Shown here piece after piece: positions 1 to 8,601 of a stretch of DNA of 64,000 nt. The notes beneath the pieces are model-generated. The model saw nothing but the letters and a program-made list of their open reading frames with translations. It searched no databases and was not told the DNA's origin. Numbering within the stretch: the first letter of the stretch is position 1; every line of letters starts with the position of its first letter. Origin of the DNA: Paraburkholderia caffeinitolerans (GTDB lineage Bacteria; Pseudomonadota; Gammaproteobacteria; Burkholderiales; Burkholderiaceae); the NCBI RefSeq assembly GCF_902859945.1, contig NZ_CADIKL010000017.1, positions 62,001 to 126,000 of the forward strand, read 5' to 3'. A program made the translations under genes and the position numbers.

Positions 1-291
1 GACACGCTGATCACGCTGCTGGGCACGGCAGGCATCAATTTCATCATGGGCGTTCCCGGCGCCGACGACGTGATGCTGAACTACCAGAGCACCTCGTTTC
101 ACGACGCGCTTTATGTGCGCGACGTGCTGGGCTTGCGGCGCGCGCCCGAGTTCGAGGAGTGGCTGGAGACGATGGAGATTGCCGACGCGCACGGCGCGCT
201 GCTGCCCGCCTCGCCGCGCGTGCCGCTGCTGGCGGGGGCGCAGGAATGGATCGACAGCGCAATGGCGAACGGGATGGGAGTGAGCCAATGA
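1..291 (+). CDS. eutB: Ethanolamine ammonia-lyase large subunit, C-terminal part
   Basis: The window opens inside this gene; 96 C-terminal residues are visible. EutB carries the TIM-barrel active site of the adenosylcobalamin enzyme that converts ethanolamine to acetaldehyde and ammonia. Segments such as GINFIMGVPGADDVMLNYQS and FHDALYVRDVLGLRRAPEFE are characteristic of the EutB C-terminus. Its TGA overlaps the ATG of the next gene (ATGA), so the two subunits are translationally coupled. No carboxysome-shell (eut microcompartment) gene follows, which fits the compact eutBC arrangement of Proteobacteria that use ethanolamine as a nitrogen source. Confidence 0.95.
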   Translation, partial: DTLITLLGTAGINFIMGVPGADDVMLNYQSTSFHDALYVRDVLGLRRAPEFEEWLETMEIADAHGALLPASPRVPLLAGAQEWIDSAMANGMGVSQ

Positions 292-1097
292 GCGATGCCG
301 TCGAAAAGAATCCGTGGGCTGAGCTGAAGGCGTTCACGAACGCGCGCATTGCGCTGGGCCGCGCGGGCAATGGCCTGCCGACCGCGCCGCTGCTCGCGTT
401 CAATCTTGCGCACGCGCAGGCGCGCGATGCCGTGCATCAGCCGCTCGACGTCGATGCGTTGCGAAGTGAACTCGAAGCGGCGGGCTTCGCGACGCTCGCG
501 GCGGCAAGCGCAGCGCCCGACCGCGAGCATTACCTGCGCCGCCCCGATCTCGGGCGTCGGCTTTCGGACGAGAGCCGCGCGGTGTTGGCCGAGGCGGGCA
601 AGGCGAACAACGCAGGCCCCGACATCGTGTTCGTGATCGGCGACGGCCTCTCCGCGTTAGCGGCCGCCAAGCAGGCCATGCCGCTCCTGCAAGCGGTGCG
701 CGAGCGCTTGAACGCAGACGCCGCTGCGGGCCACGGCTGGCATGTCGGTCCGGTGGTGGTGGCGCGTCAGGCGCGCGTCGCGCTCGGCGACGAGATTGGC
801 GAACTGCTGGGCGCGAAGCTCGTGGCGATGCTCATCGGCGAGCGGCCGGGCCTGAGTTCGCCCGACAGCCTGGGGGTGTATCTCACCTGGGCGCCGAAGG
901 TGGGCTGCTACGACGCTATGCGCAACTGCATCTCGAACGTGCGGCCCGAGGGCCTGCCCTACGATGGGGCCGCGCATAAGCTCCACTATCTGCTCACGCA
1001 CGCGCGGCGGCTCGGGCTCACTGGCGTGGGCCTCAAGGACGATAGCGACGCACTGCTGCCAGGGGGACAAGACGCGAGGCGGATCGGGCCCACGTAG
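288..1097 (+). CDS. eutC: Ethanolamine ammonia-lyase small subunit
   Basis: EutC (269 residues, normal length) forms the cobalamin-binding part of ethanolamine ammonia-lyase with EutB. Visible family segments include LTNARIALGRAG-like text near the N-terminus (FTNARIALGRAGNGLPT), RRPDLGRRL, DIVFVIGDGLSALA in the middle and PGLSSPDSLGVYLTWAPK near the end. The ATG at 288 is chosen because it overlaps the eutB stop by four bases. A strong hairpin follows within 12 bases of the stop, so the transcript ends here. Confidence 0.95.
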   Translation: MSDAVEKNPWAELKAFTNARIALGRAGNGLPTAPLLAFNLAHAQARDAVHQPLDVDALRSELEAAGFATLAAASAAPDREHYLRRPDLGRRLSDESRAVLAEAGKANNAGPDIVFVIGDGLSALAAAKQAMPLLQAVRERLNADAAAGHGWHVGPVVVARQARVALGDEIGELLGAKLVAMLIGERPGLSSPDSLGVYLTWAPKVGCYDAMRNCISNVRPEGLPYDGAAHKLHYLLTHARRLGLTGVGLKDDSDALLPGGQDARRIGPT

Positions 1098-1107
1098 GAT
1101 CGAACAG

Positions 1108-1151
1108 GCAAGCCACGAATTGACAACGCGTGGCTTGCGCGCGATTTTATT
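1108..1151. terminator. Hairpin terminator between eutC and the convergent araC-type gene
   Basis: Perfect 10-bp arms GCAAGCCACG (1108-1117) and CGTGGCTTGC (1129-1138) enclose an 11-nt loop and are followed by a T-rich stretch (TTTTAT at 1145-1150). It lies between two convergent genes, so it may serve both; the T tract overlaps the last codons of the minus-strand gene. Confidence 0.8.
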
Positions 1152-1995
1152 CGGATACCTGATGATTGGCTGGGCGAGCCACGAACTTGCCCGGACTCGT
1201 GCCCGTGAGGCGGCGAAACATGGCGATGAACGCCGACGAAGTCGCATAACCCAGATCGAGCGCCACGGATTCCACACTGCGCCCCGCTTGCAGCAACGGC
1301 AACGCGCTCACGAGACGCAGGCGCGCGCGCCACTCGGTCAGCGACATCCCCAGTTCGCGCTGCGCGTGGCGCATCAGCGTGCGCTCGCTCATATGGAAGG
1401 CAGCGGCGAGTTCGGCGAGCGGGCGGTTGTCGGCGGGATTGCCGTGGAAGACTTGCAGTACGGCGTTCAACTCGGAGTTGTCTGCATGCGGGAGATAGCT
1501 GCCGGTGGTGGCGCAGGTGGAAAGCAGGTCCACCAGCACGCGAAGCAGGCGTGCGCGCGCAGGCGACTCGCTGCCGTCGTGTCCCGCCGGCGGCAGCGCG
1601 CGCAAATGATCGAGCATGCTGCGCACGAGCGGCGAGACCATCATCGCGCAGGTTTGCGCAGGCATCGCGCTGCACAGCTCGCGGCTGATATAGACCGAGC
1701 AGTGCACCGTCTCCGCATGATTGAAGCCGACGTGCTCGGTGCCGGGTGCGATCCACAGGCCCATGTGCGGCGGCGCGAGGAAGTATTCCTCGCCGGCCGT
1801 GACCTCGGTGATGCCGCTGAACGAATAGACGAACTCGCCCCACGGATGCCGCATGGTTGGATAGCGCGCGTGCGACGGCAAGTGCTCGGTGCGGAAATAG
1901 ACCGGCACGGGCAGCGTGTCCGCGAACGGCGGCGGGCTCACGTGTTGCAGCACCTTGCGCGCGGTCGTGGCGGCCTGAGGGCGGGATTTCGGCAT
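1147..1995 (-). CDS. AraC-family transcriptional regulator with N-terminal cupin sensor
   Basis: This 282-residue protein has a cupin-like sensor in its first half (HPWGEFVYSFSG at about 50-61, WIAPGTEHVG at 81-90) and an AraC-type double helix-turn-helix at the C-terminus (PLAELAAAFHMSERTLMRHA followed by DLGYATSSAFIAMFRRLTG). The architecture resembles NimR/YdeO-type AraC regulators, which often act on nearby transport or catabolic genes. The start at 1995 (MPKSRPQ) is preferred; the frame is open further upstream but that extension has no family character. It lies 74 bp downstream of the aldolase-family gene on the same strand, so it may be the last gene of that operon. The effector is unknown. 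Confidence 0.85.
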   Translation of the reverse strand: MPKSRPQAATTARKVLQHVSPPPFADTLPVPVYFRTEHLPSHARYPTMRHPWGEFVYSFSGITEVTAGEEYFLAPPHMGLWIAPGTEHVGFNHAETVHCSVYISRELCSAMPAQTCAMMVSPLVRSMLDHLRALPPAGHDGSESPARARLLRVLVDLLSTCATTGSYLPHADNSELNAVLQVFHGNPADNRPLAELAAAFHMSERTLMRHAQRELGMSLTEWRARLRLVSALPLLQAGRSVESVALDLGYATSSAFIAMFRRLTGTSPGKFVARPANHQVSE

Positions 1996-2069
1996 GGCTT
2001 GAATGGGCGCGAACAAGCGGAAATAGCGCAGAGGCGCGCTACTCTGGCGAGGTGTTCCGGCGTTTCCTG

Positions 2070-2804
2070 TTACGCGTTGGGCAGCGTTCTGCGCAAAGCC
2101 GCGAAGAACAGCTCCGATTGCAATCGCTCGCCCTGTACCTGGCTCGCGACCCGTTGTGCGAGGTCGGCGGCCACGGGCCGCAACGCGCGCCCAGTCGAGC
2201 GTGCGAGCACCTGCGCCGTGCATGCGCGCTCGAGATAATAGAGGTCGTCGAACGCGTAATCGATGCGCTCGCCGCACACCACCACACCATGATTGCCGAG
2301 GAAGCCGATGTCCTTGCCGGCCAGCGCGTGCGCGATGCGCTCGCCTTCCTCGGGGCCGAGCGCGAGACCGTTGTATTCGCGATCCAGCGCAATGCGGCCG
2401 TGGTAGCGCATGGCGTTTTGCGAAAGGGCCGTGTCGAGCCCGCAGTCCTCGGTCAGCGTGAGCGCCGTGGCGTAAGGCATGTGGGTGTGCAGGACGCAGG
2501 TCTTGCCGGCGATGCGATGGATCGCGGCGTGGATGAACATGGCCGTGGGCTCCACTTCGTGCCGGCCCGCGATCACGGCGCCGGCCGCGTCCACGATCAC
2601 GATGTCGTCGCCCCCGACTTCACTCCACATCAAGCCGCGCGGATTCAGCAGGAAGAGTCCGTTCTCGCCGGGAAGCGCGACGCTGAAGTGATTGCAGACG
2701 CCTTCGCCGAGGCCGTAATACGCGGCTGCGCGCAGCGCAAGCGCGAGATCCGCGCGCAGCTTTTCGACGCCCGGGTCGTGAAATATGGCCGGAAACTCGT
2801 TCAT
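2070..2804 (-). CDS. Class II aldolase/adducin family protein
   Basis: This 244-residue protein belongs to the zinc-dependent class II aldolase/adducin family (fuculose-1-phosphate aldolase fold). HTHMPYATAL (His106 and His108) gives two metal ligands, EPTAMFIHAAIH (Glu85 region) is the usual acid site, and GNHGVVVCG supplies the third histidine region. Members without other aldolase features often have unknown substrates. The ATG at 2804 has a good AGGAGAT ribosome site. It lies 131 bp downstream of the amino-acid permease gene on the same strand. Confidence 0.85.
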   Translation of the reverse strand: MNEFPAIFHDPGVEKLRADLALALRAAAYYGLGEGVCNHFSVALPGENGLFLLNPRGLMWSEVGGDDIVIVDAAGAVIAGRHEVEPTAMFIHAAIHRIAGKTCVLHTHMPYATALTLTEDCGLDTALSQNAMRYHGRIALDREYNGLALGPEEGERIAHALAGKDIGFLGNHGVVVCGERIDYAFDDLYYLERACTAQVLARSTGRALRPVAADLAQRVASQVQGERLQSELFFAALRRTLPNA

Positions 2805-2935
2805 CCTTCGATCTCCTGTTTCAGGCCGGGCGTTTTCAGTCTTCGTGGCGCGTCGCTTGCGTGCCCGGCTGACTCCAGTTTCCCGGCTTGTGGCGTCGAT
2901 GTCTAGCCCAAGCCGGGGAGATTCGATCGGGTAAC

Positions 2936-4339
2936 TCAGTGGACGCGCGTGGCCGCGCGTTGAGCGTGAGCCTGCTTTTGGCGTTGCTGATGGCGCTGAT
3001 TCAGCCACGAAGCCACCACCACACAAATCGCCAGTGCGCCCGTTGCCGCCGCTTCGGTCCGGTGATCCTCGCCCATCAGCATCGCGACCAGCACGCCGCA
3101 GATGAACGCAATCACCACCCACGTCAGCCACGGGAAGCACCACATTCTCAACTGAAGCGGATCCTTGGCCAGGTCCAGTTTTTTGCGCATCCGCAGTTGC
3201 GAAACCGCGATGACGAGATACACGAGCAGCGCGATGGCGCCCGACGTGGCCAGCAAAAAGCTGAAGACGCGCTCGGGCACCAGGTAGTTCGCGATCACCG
3301 TGAGGAAACCGAACGCGGTGGAGGCGAGCACGGCAGCACGCGGCGTGCCCGCGCTGTCGGTCGAGCGCAGCATCGCCGGCGCGTCGTTGCGCACGGAGAG
3401 CGAAAAGAGCATGCGCGACGCCGTGTAAAGCGCGGAGTTCAGGCAGCTCGCCACGGCCAGCAGCACCACCATATCGATGATGGCCTTTGCGTGCGGCACG
3501 CCGATCAGTTCCATGGCGCGCTGATACGAGCCCTGCGAGGTCAGGCCCGGATCGGTCCACGGCACGATGGCCGTGACGACGAAGATCGAGCCGAAATAAA
3601 ACAGCGAGATACGCCAGATGACCGAGCGGGTGGCGCGCACGATCTGCTGGCGCGGGTTGCGCGATTCGGCCGCGGCGATGGTGACGATTTCCGTACCCAT
3701 GAACGAGAACATGGTGGTGAGCATGGCCGCGAGAACGGCGCCGATCCCGTTGGGCATGAAGCCGCCGTTTTCCACGAGCCGCGAAGCGCCCGACACGCCC
3801 GAATGCGGCAGCACGCCGAGGATGGCCGCGCCGCCGATGCAGAGAAACACGATGATGGCGACCACCTTGACCAGCGCGAACCAGAACTCGAATTCGCCGT
3901 AGTTCTTGACCGAAAGAAGATTCGTAACGGTCAGGATGAAGGTGATCCCGAGGGCGTAGACCCACGTTGCAATGGAGGGAAACCACGCGTTGAGAATGGT
4001 GGCGGCGGCAGTGGCTTCAATGGGGATGACGAGCACCCAGAACCACCAGTACAGCCAGCCGATCGTGAATCCGGCCCAATGGCCGATGGACTGGTCCGCG
4101 TAGGTTGAGAACGAGCCGCTGTCGGGCTGCGCCGTGGCCATTTCGCCCAGCATTCTCATGACGAGCACGACGAGCACGCCCGTGAAAATATAGGCAAGCA
4201 GGGCGGCCGGGCCGGCCTCCGCGATTGCGTGGCCCGAGCCCACGAACAACCCCGCGCCGATCACGCCGCCGATCGACATCATCGTGACGTGCCGCTGCTT
4301 GAGTCCATTGCTTAATTGAGCGTCGTTCGATACCTGCAT
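2936..4339 (-). CDS. Amino-acid permease of the APC family (GabP/AAT-like)
   Basis: This is a 467-residue, about 12-helix inner-membrane transporter of the amino acid/polyamine/organocation superfamily. The N-terminal consensus IGGVIGAGLFVGSG (residues 23-36) and the following PAALLAYIFTGVLVVLVMR helix place it in the AAT subfamily with GABA, proline and aromatic amino-acid permeases. The start at 4339 has a GGAGA site and places the first helix normally; an upstream start in frame would add about 60 residues with no family resemblance. The substrate cannot be fixed from sequence. Confidence 0.88.
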   Translation of the reverse strand: MQVSNDAQLSNGLKQRHVTMMSIGGVIGAGLFVGSGHAIAEAGPAALLAYIFTGVLVVLVMRMLGEMATAQPDSGSFSTYADQSIGHWAGFTIGWLYWWFWVLVIPIEATAAATILNAWFPSIATWVYALGITFILTVTNLLSVKNYGEFEFWFALVKVVAIIVFLCIGGAAILGVLPHSGVSGASRLVENGGFMPNGIGAVLAAMLTTMFSFMGTEIVTIAAAESRNPRQQIVRATRSVIWRISLFYFGSIFVVTAIVPWTDPGLTSQGSYQRAMELIGVPHAKAIIDMVVLLAVASCLNSALYTASRMLFSLSVRNDAPAMLRSTDSAGTPRAAVLASTAFGFLTVIANYLVPERVFSFLLATSGAIALLVYLVIAVSQLRMRKKLDLAKDPLQLRMWCFPWLTWVVIAFICGVLVAMLMGEDHRTEAAATGALAICVVVASWLNQRHQQRQKQAHAQRAATRVH

Positions 4340-4442
4340 GTTGTCTCCAAAGTCAATCATTTGAGTCCAATACGGCGCGGAGAGTCTCGTTTGCCGATGA
4401 AGGGACGTCAAGGGCCAATCCATGCGCGCTTGATAATGGCGT

Positions 4443-4563
4443 GATTCCGCATAAAAAATTTGCCGGAATCTCATTTTTCGCGGGGTTTGCGAGATGAAAA
4501 TCGATGGAATTCGATCGTGCGACAAGTCATTCGGTGCATTTGTTAATAAGTTCGGAATCCGAA
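4443..4563. promoter_or_regulatory. Repeated CGGAATC elements upstream of the permease gene
   Basis: GATTCCG (4443-4449) and its complement CGGAATC (4464-4470) form an inverted pair, and a near-perfect palindrome TTCGGAATCCGAA sits at 4551-4563. All share the CGGAATC core. They lie 104-224 bp upstream of the permease ATG, in a relatively AT-rich stretch between the permease and TetR genes. They may be binding sites for one regulator; this is inference. Confidence 0.35.
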
Positions 4564-4608
4564 TGATTGTGGTGTGGGCCGTGCGTGGCTCGATGCCTCA
4601 GCCGTGCC

Positions 4609-5223
4609 TCACGCGTAGCGCGCCAGAAACATCTCGGTGGCCGCTTGTGCGATGCGCTGTTGTTCGTCTTCGCCCAGCGGCGGCTGTCCCATCGTCACCT
4701 GCGGCCAGAACGCGAACGCTTTCACGAGCCCATGCAGCTGATGTGCGGCGAACAGCGGGTCGTCGACGCGCAGGCGGCCGTCGGCGGCTGCCGCGCGGAT
4801 CCATGCGGTGACGTCCTCCTCGCGCTCGCCCATGCGCGCGACCATGTCGCGCGCGCGCTCGGGCGAGTGGATGCCCGCCCCGATCGCCACGCGCGCGAGC
4901 GCGAGGAACGAATCGTCGGCCATGAGGCGCAGCTTGCGTAGCAGGAGCGCCAGCAATTGCTCGTGCAGCGGCTCGGCGGCGCGGTACGCGAGCGGCACGC
5001 TGTCCTGGCTGGCGTCCCAGAGCCGATGCAGGATCGCCGCGAACAGCGCTTCCTTGCTTGGGAAATGGTTGTAAACCGTGCGTTTCGAGACGCTCGCCCG
5101 CGCGGCAATGCGGTCCATGCTGGTGGCGTCGTAGCCGGCCGCGAGAAATTCCTCGATGGCCGCCGCAAGAATGGCGGCGCGCTTGCGGTCGGTCAGGCGC
5201 TGGGGGGAGGCGGTGGGATCCAT
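4609..5223 (-). CDS. TetR-family transcriptional repressor
   Basis: A 204-residue TetR regulator. The N-terminal helix-turn-helix is clear (AILAAAIEEFLAAGYDATSM, then ARASVSKRTVYNHFPSKEAL, about residues 17-60). The C-terminal half resembles the AefR-like domain found in several efflux and stress regulators (LALARVAIGAG, QLHGLVKAFAFWPQ). It has its own promoter region and no obvious partner: the permease operon downstream is on the same strand 269 bp away, and the GntR gene is divergent. Confidence 0.88.
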   Translation of the reverse strand: MDPTASPQRLTDRKRAAILAAAIEEFLAAGYDATSMDRIAARASVSKRTVYNHFPSKEALFAAILHRLWDASQDSVPLAYRAAEPLHEQLLALLLRKLRLMADDSFLALARVAIGAGIHSPERARDMVARMGEREEDVTAWIRAAAADGRLRVDDPLFAAHQLHGLVKAFAFWPQVTMGQPPLGEDEQQRIAQAATEMFLARYA

Positions 5224-5352
5224 GGCGGGATTTTACCGTTCATCCCCCATCAGCCTGAATCCGCCAACCGGCAAAAACTCTTTTTTGAAAGACTGGATCC
5301 AAAAATCCAGCTGGAGTACGCTCACCGACATCGCACAACCGGACGCGGCGTC

Positions 5353-6051
5353 ATGTCGCACCGCACCATGCATGCCACCAACGTTCGCAGCACTGCTGGA
5401 CTGGCGCTATCCGCCGAGGAAGAGGCCTATCGCTTCATGCTGGAGGCGATCATCGAAGGCCGCTATGCGGCGGGCCAGCGCATCGTCGCGGAGACCGTTG
5501 CCGAAGCGCTTTCGATGAGCCGCATGCCGGTGCGCGCCGCGCTGCGGCGCTTGCACAGCGAGGGCCTGGTGATCCAGCGTCCCAACCGCGGCGCGATCGT
5601 TCGCGGCCTTTCCGTCGACGAGATTCAGGACATCTTCGACATGCGTATCGCGCTCGAAGGGCTTGCGATGCGCGTGGCGGCGCCGCGCTGCACCGAAGCG
5701 CACCTCGCGAAACTCGAGCGCCTGCTGGAAGACATGGACGCCTGTGTCGGCGATACGGATACGTGGGTGCAGCGCCACTGCGCGTTTCACGAATACCTGT
5801 GCGAAATCAGCGGCCGCACGCGCCTGTATCAGCAAATTCTCTCGCTCTACACACTGATCGAAGGCCCCATGCGCCTGTGGATCGAGCAGGCGACGTTCAG
5901 GCGCAAGCGCGCCCGCGACGCCCACCAGATCCTGATCGACGCGCTGCGCACGCGCGACCCCGTGAAAGCCGAGCAGGCGCTGCGCGCGCATATCGAATCC
6001 ACCGTTCCGCAGATCATCGAATTTCTCGAATCGCCGGCGTCGCGGGAATGA
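5353..6051 (+). CDS. GntR-family regulator with FCD ligand domain
   Basis: A 232-residue regulator with an N-terminal winged helix (AEALSMSRMPVRAALRRLHSEGLV, then RPNRGAIVRGLS) and an all-helical FCD effector domain (FDMRIALEGLAMRVAAPR, HCAFHEYLCEISGRTRLYQQ). FCD regulators usually sense organic acids or amino acids. The ATG at 5353 is used; a second in-frame ATG at 5368 is also possible and neither has a strong ribosome site. It directly precedes the ABC importer and gamma-glutamyltransferase genes and most likely controls them. Confidence 0.88.
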   Translation: MSHRTMHATNVRSTAGLALSAEEEAYRFMLEAIIEGRYAAGQRIVAETVAEALSMSRMPVRAALRRLHSEGLVIQRPNRGAIVRGLSVDEIQDIFDMRIALEGLAMRVAAPRCTEAHLAKLERLLEDMDACVGDTDTWVQRHCAFHEYLCEISGRTRLYQQILSLYTLIEGPMRLWIEQATFRRKRARDAHQILIDALRTRDPVKAEQALRAHIESTVPQIIEFLESPASRE

Positions 6052-6073
6052 CGCGCCGGTTTGCCTAATAGTC

Positions 6074-6112
6074 GTTGTGCCCCACTCGTTGTGTCCCACA
6101 GGTTGTGCCCAC
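6074..6112. repeat. Three 14-bp-period repeats GTTGTGYCCCAC ahead of the importer operon
   Basis: GTTGTGCCCCAC (6074-6085), GTTGTGTCCCAC (6088-6099) and GTTGTGCCCAC (6102-6112) recur with a 14-bp period. They lie between the GntR gene and the substrate-binding protein gene, ending 20 bp before its ATG. The position suits an operator or leader element, but the period does not match one helical turn, so simple tandem duplication is also possible. Confidence 0.6.
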
Positions 6113-6132
6113 ATTCAGCCAGGAGCCTCCCG

Positions 6133-6951
6133 ATGTCAGCAATAGAGTTCAAGCGTTTTCGTCTTGCCGCCTGCGCCGGCGTCGCGGTTCTGGCGCAGCT
6201 TGCGGGCGCCGCCACGGCGCATGCGGCCGATCTGGGCCTCGTGAAAAGCGGCACGCTGACTTACTGTTCGAGCATGGACGCGCCGCCGCTCGCGTCCTAC
6301 GACGAGAATCAGCAGCCGCGCGGCTTCTCCGTCGATGTCGCGCACGACGTGGCGAAGCAGCTCGGCAATCTCAAGGTCGAGTGGAAGGTGATGTCGTTCA
6401 GCGGGCAGATTCCCGCGCTGCAGGCGCGCCAATGCGACCTCGTGATCGGCCAGTTGTTCGACAAGCCCGAGCGGCGCCAGATCATCGACATCGTCGACTA
6501 CATGTATTCGAGCCAGTCGATCATGGTGCCGCGCGGCAACCCGCGCCACGTGCGCTCGCTCGACGATCTTTCGGGCATGAAGGTCGGCGTGCTCAACGGC
6601 ACGACCATCAGTTCGCTGCTCGAAAAGGAGAATCAGAAGCTCACCGCAGCGGGCAAGGCGCCCATGAACATCGTTGTTTATAGTTCGGATGCCGATGCAT
6701 TTCAGGCGTTCCGCCTGCAACAGGTCGACGCCTACGGCACCACCTCGGAGAGCGCCGCGCACTTCCGCCAGGCATCGGGCGACATGTTCGAGGAGGCCGT
6801 GCCGGGGTTCAACCGCATCGCCACGGGCATTGGCGCGCGCAAGGGCGAGCCGCTTTCGCCTGCGGTCGCGAAGGTCGTGGCCGACCTCGTGAAGAGCGAC
6901 CGCTACGGCAAGATGCTCTCGACCTGGAAGCTCGAAAACGATCGCTATTGA
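6133..6951 (+). CDS. Polar amino-acid ABC transporter, periplasmic binding protein
   Basis: A 272-residue family 3 solute-binding protein. A Sec signal peptide ends near AHA at residues 29-31. The mature part has the bilobed signature: SGTLTYCSSMDAPPLASYDE, RGFSVDVAHDVAKQLG, DLVIGQLFDKPERRQIID and MKVGVLNGTTISSLL. It captures an amino acid or amino-acid conjugate in the periplasm for the permease and ATPase encoded next. The start at 6133 has an AGGAG site and gives a proper signal peptide. The downstream gamma-glutamyltransferase suggests a gamma-glutamyl compound as substrate (inference). Confidence 0.9.
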   Translation: MSAIEFKRFRLAACAGVAVLAQLAGAATAHAADLGLVKSGTLTYCSSMDAPPLASYDENQQPRGFSVDVAHDVAKQLGNLKVEWKVMSFSGQIPALQARQCDLVIGQLFDKPERRQIIDIVDYMYSSQSIMVPRGNPRHVRSLDDLSGMKVGVLNGTTISSLLEKENQKLTAAGKAPMNIVVYSSDADAFQAFRLQQVDAYGTTSESAAHFRQASGDMFEEAVPGFNRIATGIGARKGEPLSPAVAKVVADLVKSDRYGKMLSTWKLENDRY

Positions 6952-6966
6952 GCGCGGGGTGACGCC

Positions 6967-7734
6967 ATGAATTTCAGTTGGGAAATCTTCCGGAAATTCC
7001 TGCTGGAGCCCAGCCCTGCATACCTGCACGGGCTGTGGCTCACGTTCTCGATCAGCGCGTGCGCGGTCGTGCTTGGCGCGACGCTCGGTCTTGTCGTCGC
7101 GCTCATGAGGCTTTCGTCGAGCCTGCCGGTGCAGTCGCTTGCGCGCGGCTACATCTGGGTCATGCGCGGCACACCGCTGCTCATGCAGATCGTGTTTCTG
7201 TACACGGCGTTCGCCGCCGCGAACATCTTCCATTTTCACGATCTCGACTTCGGCATCATCACGCTGCCGGGCAATATCCAGGCGGCGGTGCTCGCGCTCG
7301 GCATGAATTCGGCCGCTTATCAGGCGGAGATCATCCGTGCGGGGCTGAGTTCGGTCGATCGCGGGCAGTACGAAGCGTCGCGCTCGCTCGGCATGACGTC
7401 GGTGCTGCTCATGCGCCGGGTCGTGCTGCCGCAGGCGCTGCGCGTGATCGTGCCGCCGCTCGGCAACGAGTTCAACGTGATGCTGAAAAACACCACGCTC
7501 GTGAGCGTGATTGGCGTGCCGGAACTGCTGCTCAGCACGCAGATGATCACCTCGGTGAACTTCCGCGTGTTCGAGCTCTATCTCGTGCTCGGCATCTACT
7601 TCCTCGCGCTCACGACGCTGTGGGGCTTCGCGCAGCGGCGGCTGGAGGCGCACTTCGGCCGCGGCGAGGCGAAGCCGGCCACGAACACGCGTCTGTTCGG
7701 CGCGCAAACGATGAAGCTGCTGCGGGGGCGCTGA
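6967..7734 (+). CDS. Polar amino-acid ABC transporter, permease
   Basis: A 255-residue inner-membrane permease of the HisMQ/GlnP type with about five helices. The ATPase-contact EAA loop reads EASRSLGMTSVLLMRRVVLP and is followed by PPLGNEFNVMLKNTTLVSVIG, typical of the family. Only one permease gene is present, so it probably acts as a homodimer. It starts 15 bp after the binding-protein stop and ends one base before the ATPase start. Confidence 0.9.
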   Translation: MNFSWEIFRKFLLEPSPAYLHGLWLTFSISACAVVLGATLGLVVALMRLSSSLPVQSLARGYIWVMRGTPLLMQIVFLYTAFAAANIFHFHDLDFGIITLPGNIQAAVLALGMNSAAYQAEIIRAGLSSVDRGQYEASRSLGMTSVLLMRRVVLPQALRVIVPPLGNEFNVMLKNTTLVSVIGVPELLLSTQMITSVNFRVFELYLVLGIYFLALTTLWGFAQRRLEAHFGRGEAKPATNTRLFGAQTMKLLRGR

Positions 7735-7735
7735 T

Positions 7736-8530
7736 ATGAACGAAGCACGGGAAATCGTGATCGAGGCGTCGGACATTCATAAGTCCTTCGGCTCGACCAA
7801 GGTGCTCAACGGGATCTCGCTGAGCGTCGCAAAGGGGGAGGTGGTGGTGCTGATCGGCTCGTCGGGATCGGGCAAGACCACCTTCATCCGCTGCCTCAAC
7901 TTGCTGGAGTCATACGACAGCGGGCGCGTGCGCGTGAACGGCAAGTTGCTCGGCTTTGTCGAGCGTCCGAACGGCACGCTTGTGCGCGATTCGGCGCGCA
8001 CGCTCGCGCGCCAGCGCCGCGACATCGGCATGGTGTTTCAGCGCTTCAATCTGTTTCCGCACATGACCGCGCTGGAGAACGTGATCGAAGCGCCCATCCA
8101 CGTGCTGAAAATGCCACGCGAGGAAGCGGTCAAGCAGGCGAAGGCGCTGATCGCGCGCGTGGGACTCGCCGATCGCGCCGACCACTATCCATCGCAGCTA
8201 TCCGGCGGGCAGCAGCAGCGCATCGCCATCGCGCGAGCGCTCGCGATGCAGCCCAAGGTGCTGCTGTTCGACGAGCCGACCAGCGCGCTCGACCCGGAAA
8301 CCGTGGGCGAGGTGCTGCAGGTCATGAAGGAGCTGGCGGAAGACGGCATGACGATGGTGGTGGTCACGCACGAGATGGGTTTCGCCCGCGAGGTGGCCGA
8401 CCGCGTGGTCGTGCTCGACCAGGGCGAGCTGATCGAGGAAGGGCCGCCCGAGCGCATTTTTACTGCGCCTTCGCACCCGCGCACGCAGACCTTCCTGCGG
8501 CGCACCTTGCGTACCGCCGCGCCCGTGTAA
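7736..8530 (+). CDS. Polar amino-acid ABC transporter, ATP-binding protein
   Basis: A 264-residue ATPase of the GlnQ/HisP class. Walker A is GSSGSGKTT (41-49), the Q-loop is MVFQRFNLFPHM (about 99-110), the signature is LSGGQ (155-159) and Walker B is VLLFDEP (about 175-181) followed by the D-loop SALD. It energises the preceding permease. Its ATG lies one base after the permease stop. A strong hairpin follows its stop codon before the gamma-glutamyltransferase gene. Confidence 0.92.
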   Translation: MNEAREIVIEASDIHKSFGSTKVLNGISLSVAKGEVVVLIGSSGSGKTTFIRCLNLLESYDSGRVRVNGKLLGFVERPNGTLVRDSARTLARQRRDIGMVFQRFNLFPHMTALENVIEAPIHVLKMPREEAVKQAKALIARVGLADRADHYPSQLSGGQQQRIAIARALAMQPKVLLFDEPTSALDPETVGEVLQVMKELAEDGMTMVVVTHEMGFAREVADRVVVLDQGELIEEGPPERIFTAPSHPRTQTFLRRTLRTAAPV

Positions 8531-8535
8531 TCCGT

Positions 8536-8562
8536 ATCGAAGGTGGTCTTGCCGCCTTCGAT
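8536..8562 (+). terminator. Hairpin between the importer ATPase gene and the GGT-like gene
   Basis: Arms ATCGAAGGTGG (8536-8546) and CCGCCTTCGAT (8552-8562) pair over 11 positions with one G-T wobble and a 5-nt loop. No T tract follows, so partial termination or transcript stabilisation inside the operon is more likely than a full stop; the next gene begins 40 bp later with its own AGGAG-type site. Confidence 0.55.
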
Positions 8563-8601
8563 TGAATATCTTCAGGACACCAAAAAAAGGAGAGTGCGCT
8601 G

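Noticed and set aside
6136..7776. A 546-residue open frame on the minus strand, opposite the importer genes, and many similar long antisense frames throughout
   Set aside because: They are rich in Arg, His, Ala and Glu, lack family features, and overlap clear genes; they come from the high GC content.
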